Assembly (NCBI GenBank): GCA_964542765.1
Contig: CAZIVO010000087.1
Span: 1-16,151, forward strand
Direction: 5' to 3'
Source: CAZIVO01 sp964542765
GTDB lineage: Bacteria; Planctomycetota; UBA1135; UBA2386
Length of the DNA stretch: 16,151 nucleotides
The position numbers were made by a program, and so were the translations under genes. The number at the start of each line of letters is the position of its first letter. The first letter of the stretch is position 1. The notes below the pieces were generated by a model that was given only the letters and a program-made list of their open reading frames with translations, made no database searches and had not been told where the DNA came from. Positions 15,430 to 16,151 of the stretch are shown here, piece by piece.

Positions 15430-15523
15430 AACCAATAACTGGTCGGCGTCTGTGATCATCGCCCAATGACGACCGACCCTCACCTTCGTGCATTCGGGAG
15501 GATCCTGTTATGTTCTTGTCGCG

Positions 15524-16114
15524 ATGTATCTCCCCCACGAATACGGCGACCGCTTCCATCTCCTCAACGACACCTATCTGCTATCCCTGCTCGCACGCAT
15601 CGGTTCCCCGGAAACGGGCATTCGCGGCCTGCCCGGCCTGGTCCGCTCGGCTTACCGAAGACTCTGCTCCGAAGTCCTCGCGCAGGAATTCCCGGTCGTC
15701 CAGGGTCGCGTCAATACCCGCATGACCGCGAGCGAACCACGCGCCTTCTACGAGGGGCCACTGCTCTGCAGGAATACCAAGCTGATCGTCGTCTCCGTGA
15801 TCCGGGCCGGCATCCTGCCTGCGCAGATCTGCTACGAGATCGCCAGCGAGGTGGTGCCGACAGGCCATGTCCGCCTCGACTTCCTGAACATCTCGCGAAC
15901 CACAGATGCAGAAGGGCACGTCACCGGGGTACGCCTCGATGGCAGCAAGGTCGGCGGCCCTGTGGACGATGCGATCGTCCTGATCCCCGACCCCATGGGT
16001 GCGACCGGCGGCACCATCGAACAGGTCTACAAGATCTACAACTCCATCGACGGCGGAAGACCGCGAAAGATCGTCGCCATGCACTTGATGGTGACACCGG
16101 TGGACCGCAGATAG
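15524..16114 (+). CDS. Uracil phosphoribosyltransferase-family protein, C-terminus missing or altered
   Basis: A 196-residue protein of the UPRTase family, which makes UMP from uracil and PRPP in pyrimidine salvage. The family segments visible are IVVSVIRAGILPAQI (88-102, matching the VPILRAGL region), a 'HVRLDFLNISRTTD' stretch (115-128) corresponding to the substrate hood, and the PRPP loop DPMGATGGT (156-164). After MHLMVTP (186-192) the frame stops at TAG 16112-16114, only 32 residues past the PRPP loop. Upp of E. coli has about 70 there, including the uracil-binding YIxPGxGDxGD motif, which is absent. ATG 15524 is chosen; an in-frame GTG at 15488 would add 12 unlikely residues. A GGGAGGA at 15496-15502 is badly spaced for this ATG. 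It is divergent from MBL paralog 2. Family sure; activity doubtful. Confidence 0.75.
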   Translation: MYLPHEYGDRFHLLNDTYLLSLLARIGSPETGIRGLPGLVRSAYRRLCSEVLAQEFPVVQGRVNTRMTASEPRAFYEGPLLCRNTKLIVVSVIRAGILPAQICYEIASEVVPTGHVRLDFLNISRTTDAEGHVTGVRLDGSKVGGPVDDAIVLIPDPMGATGGTIEQVYKIYNSIDGGRPRKIVAMHLMVTPVDRR

Positions 16115-16151
16115 AACCAGACGAACATGAAGTGTAGATGGCCCCTTGTCG

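Noticed and set aside
15510..15725. 71-codon frame with a well-spaced GGGAGGA
   Set aside because: Its translation is Ser/Arg-rich and opposes the clearly family-matching UPRT frame that overlaps it; kept only as a note on start choice.
1..16151. CRISPR arrays, insertion sequences, tRNA or rRNA genes, phage genes
   Set aside because: No regularly spaced repeats, transposase motifs, cloverleaf-like sequences or rRNA signatures were seen on either strand.

Overview
The window looks like a GC-rich chromosomal segment of a member of the Planctomycetota. The main pointers are a 1,453-residue exported multidomain protein of a type characteristic of the Planctomycetes-Verrucomicrobia group (SGNH-like domain, sorbosone-dehydrogenase-like propeller, HEAT-like repeats, PA14, copper domain) and two secreted metallo-beta-lactamase/lamin-tail proteins ending in a C-terminal module I associate with planctomycete exported proteins. 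The phylum assignment is inference from protein architecture; no rRNA or tRNA gene is present. Coding density is high and no gene-free stretch exceeds about 160 bases.

Plus strand, 1-3713: a tightly packed sugar-type ABC importer operon. It holds the C-terminal end of a periplasmic substrate-binding protein, a two-domain RbsA/MglA-type ATPase and an RbsC-type permease (4-base overlaps at both junctions), followed by a shikimate-dehydrogenase-family oxidoreductase with a rewritten substrate-binding motif. The genes probably import and then oxidise one small polyol, cyclitol or sugar-like compound. Plus strand, 3873-4853: a zinc-ribbon class I methyltransferase.

Minus strand, 10354-4924: the giant exported protein, which carries an azurin-like type 1 copper site and no CxxCH haem motif, followed 10 bases later by a CmoB-like methyltransferase with an added beta-rich C-terminal region. 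A sigma70-like promoter and a pair of TGATCA palindromes lie just upstream.

10492-15415: two clearly paralogous exported MBL-fold/lamin-tail proteins on the minus strand (598 and 596 residues, motifs at identical positions) flank a monoacylglycerol-lipase-like hydrolase on the plus strand and a DUF6941-like gene on the minus strand. The MBL domains carry the ComEC-type HxDxDH and DHHGS motifs, so extracellular nuclease or phosphodiester hydrolase activity is the best guess. Several starts here have a TANNNT box only 6-8 bases upstream and no Shine-Dalgarno, which suggests leaderless transcription. The clearest case is the 63-base divergent region between the first MBL gene and the hydrolase.

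15524-16114: a uracil phosphoribosyltransferase-family gene with an intact PRPP loop whose frame stops before the usual uracil-binding C-terminus. It is either a short variant or a broken gene.
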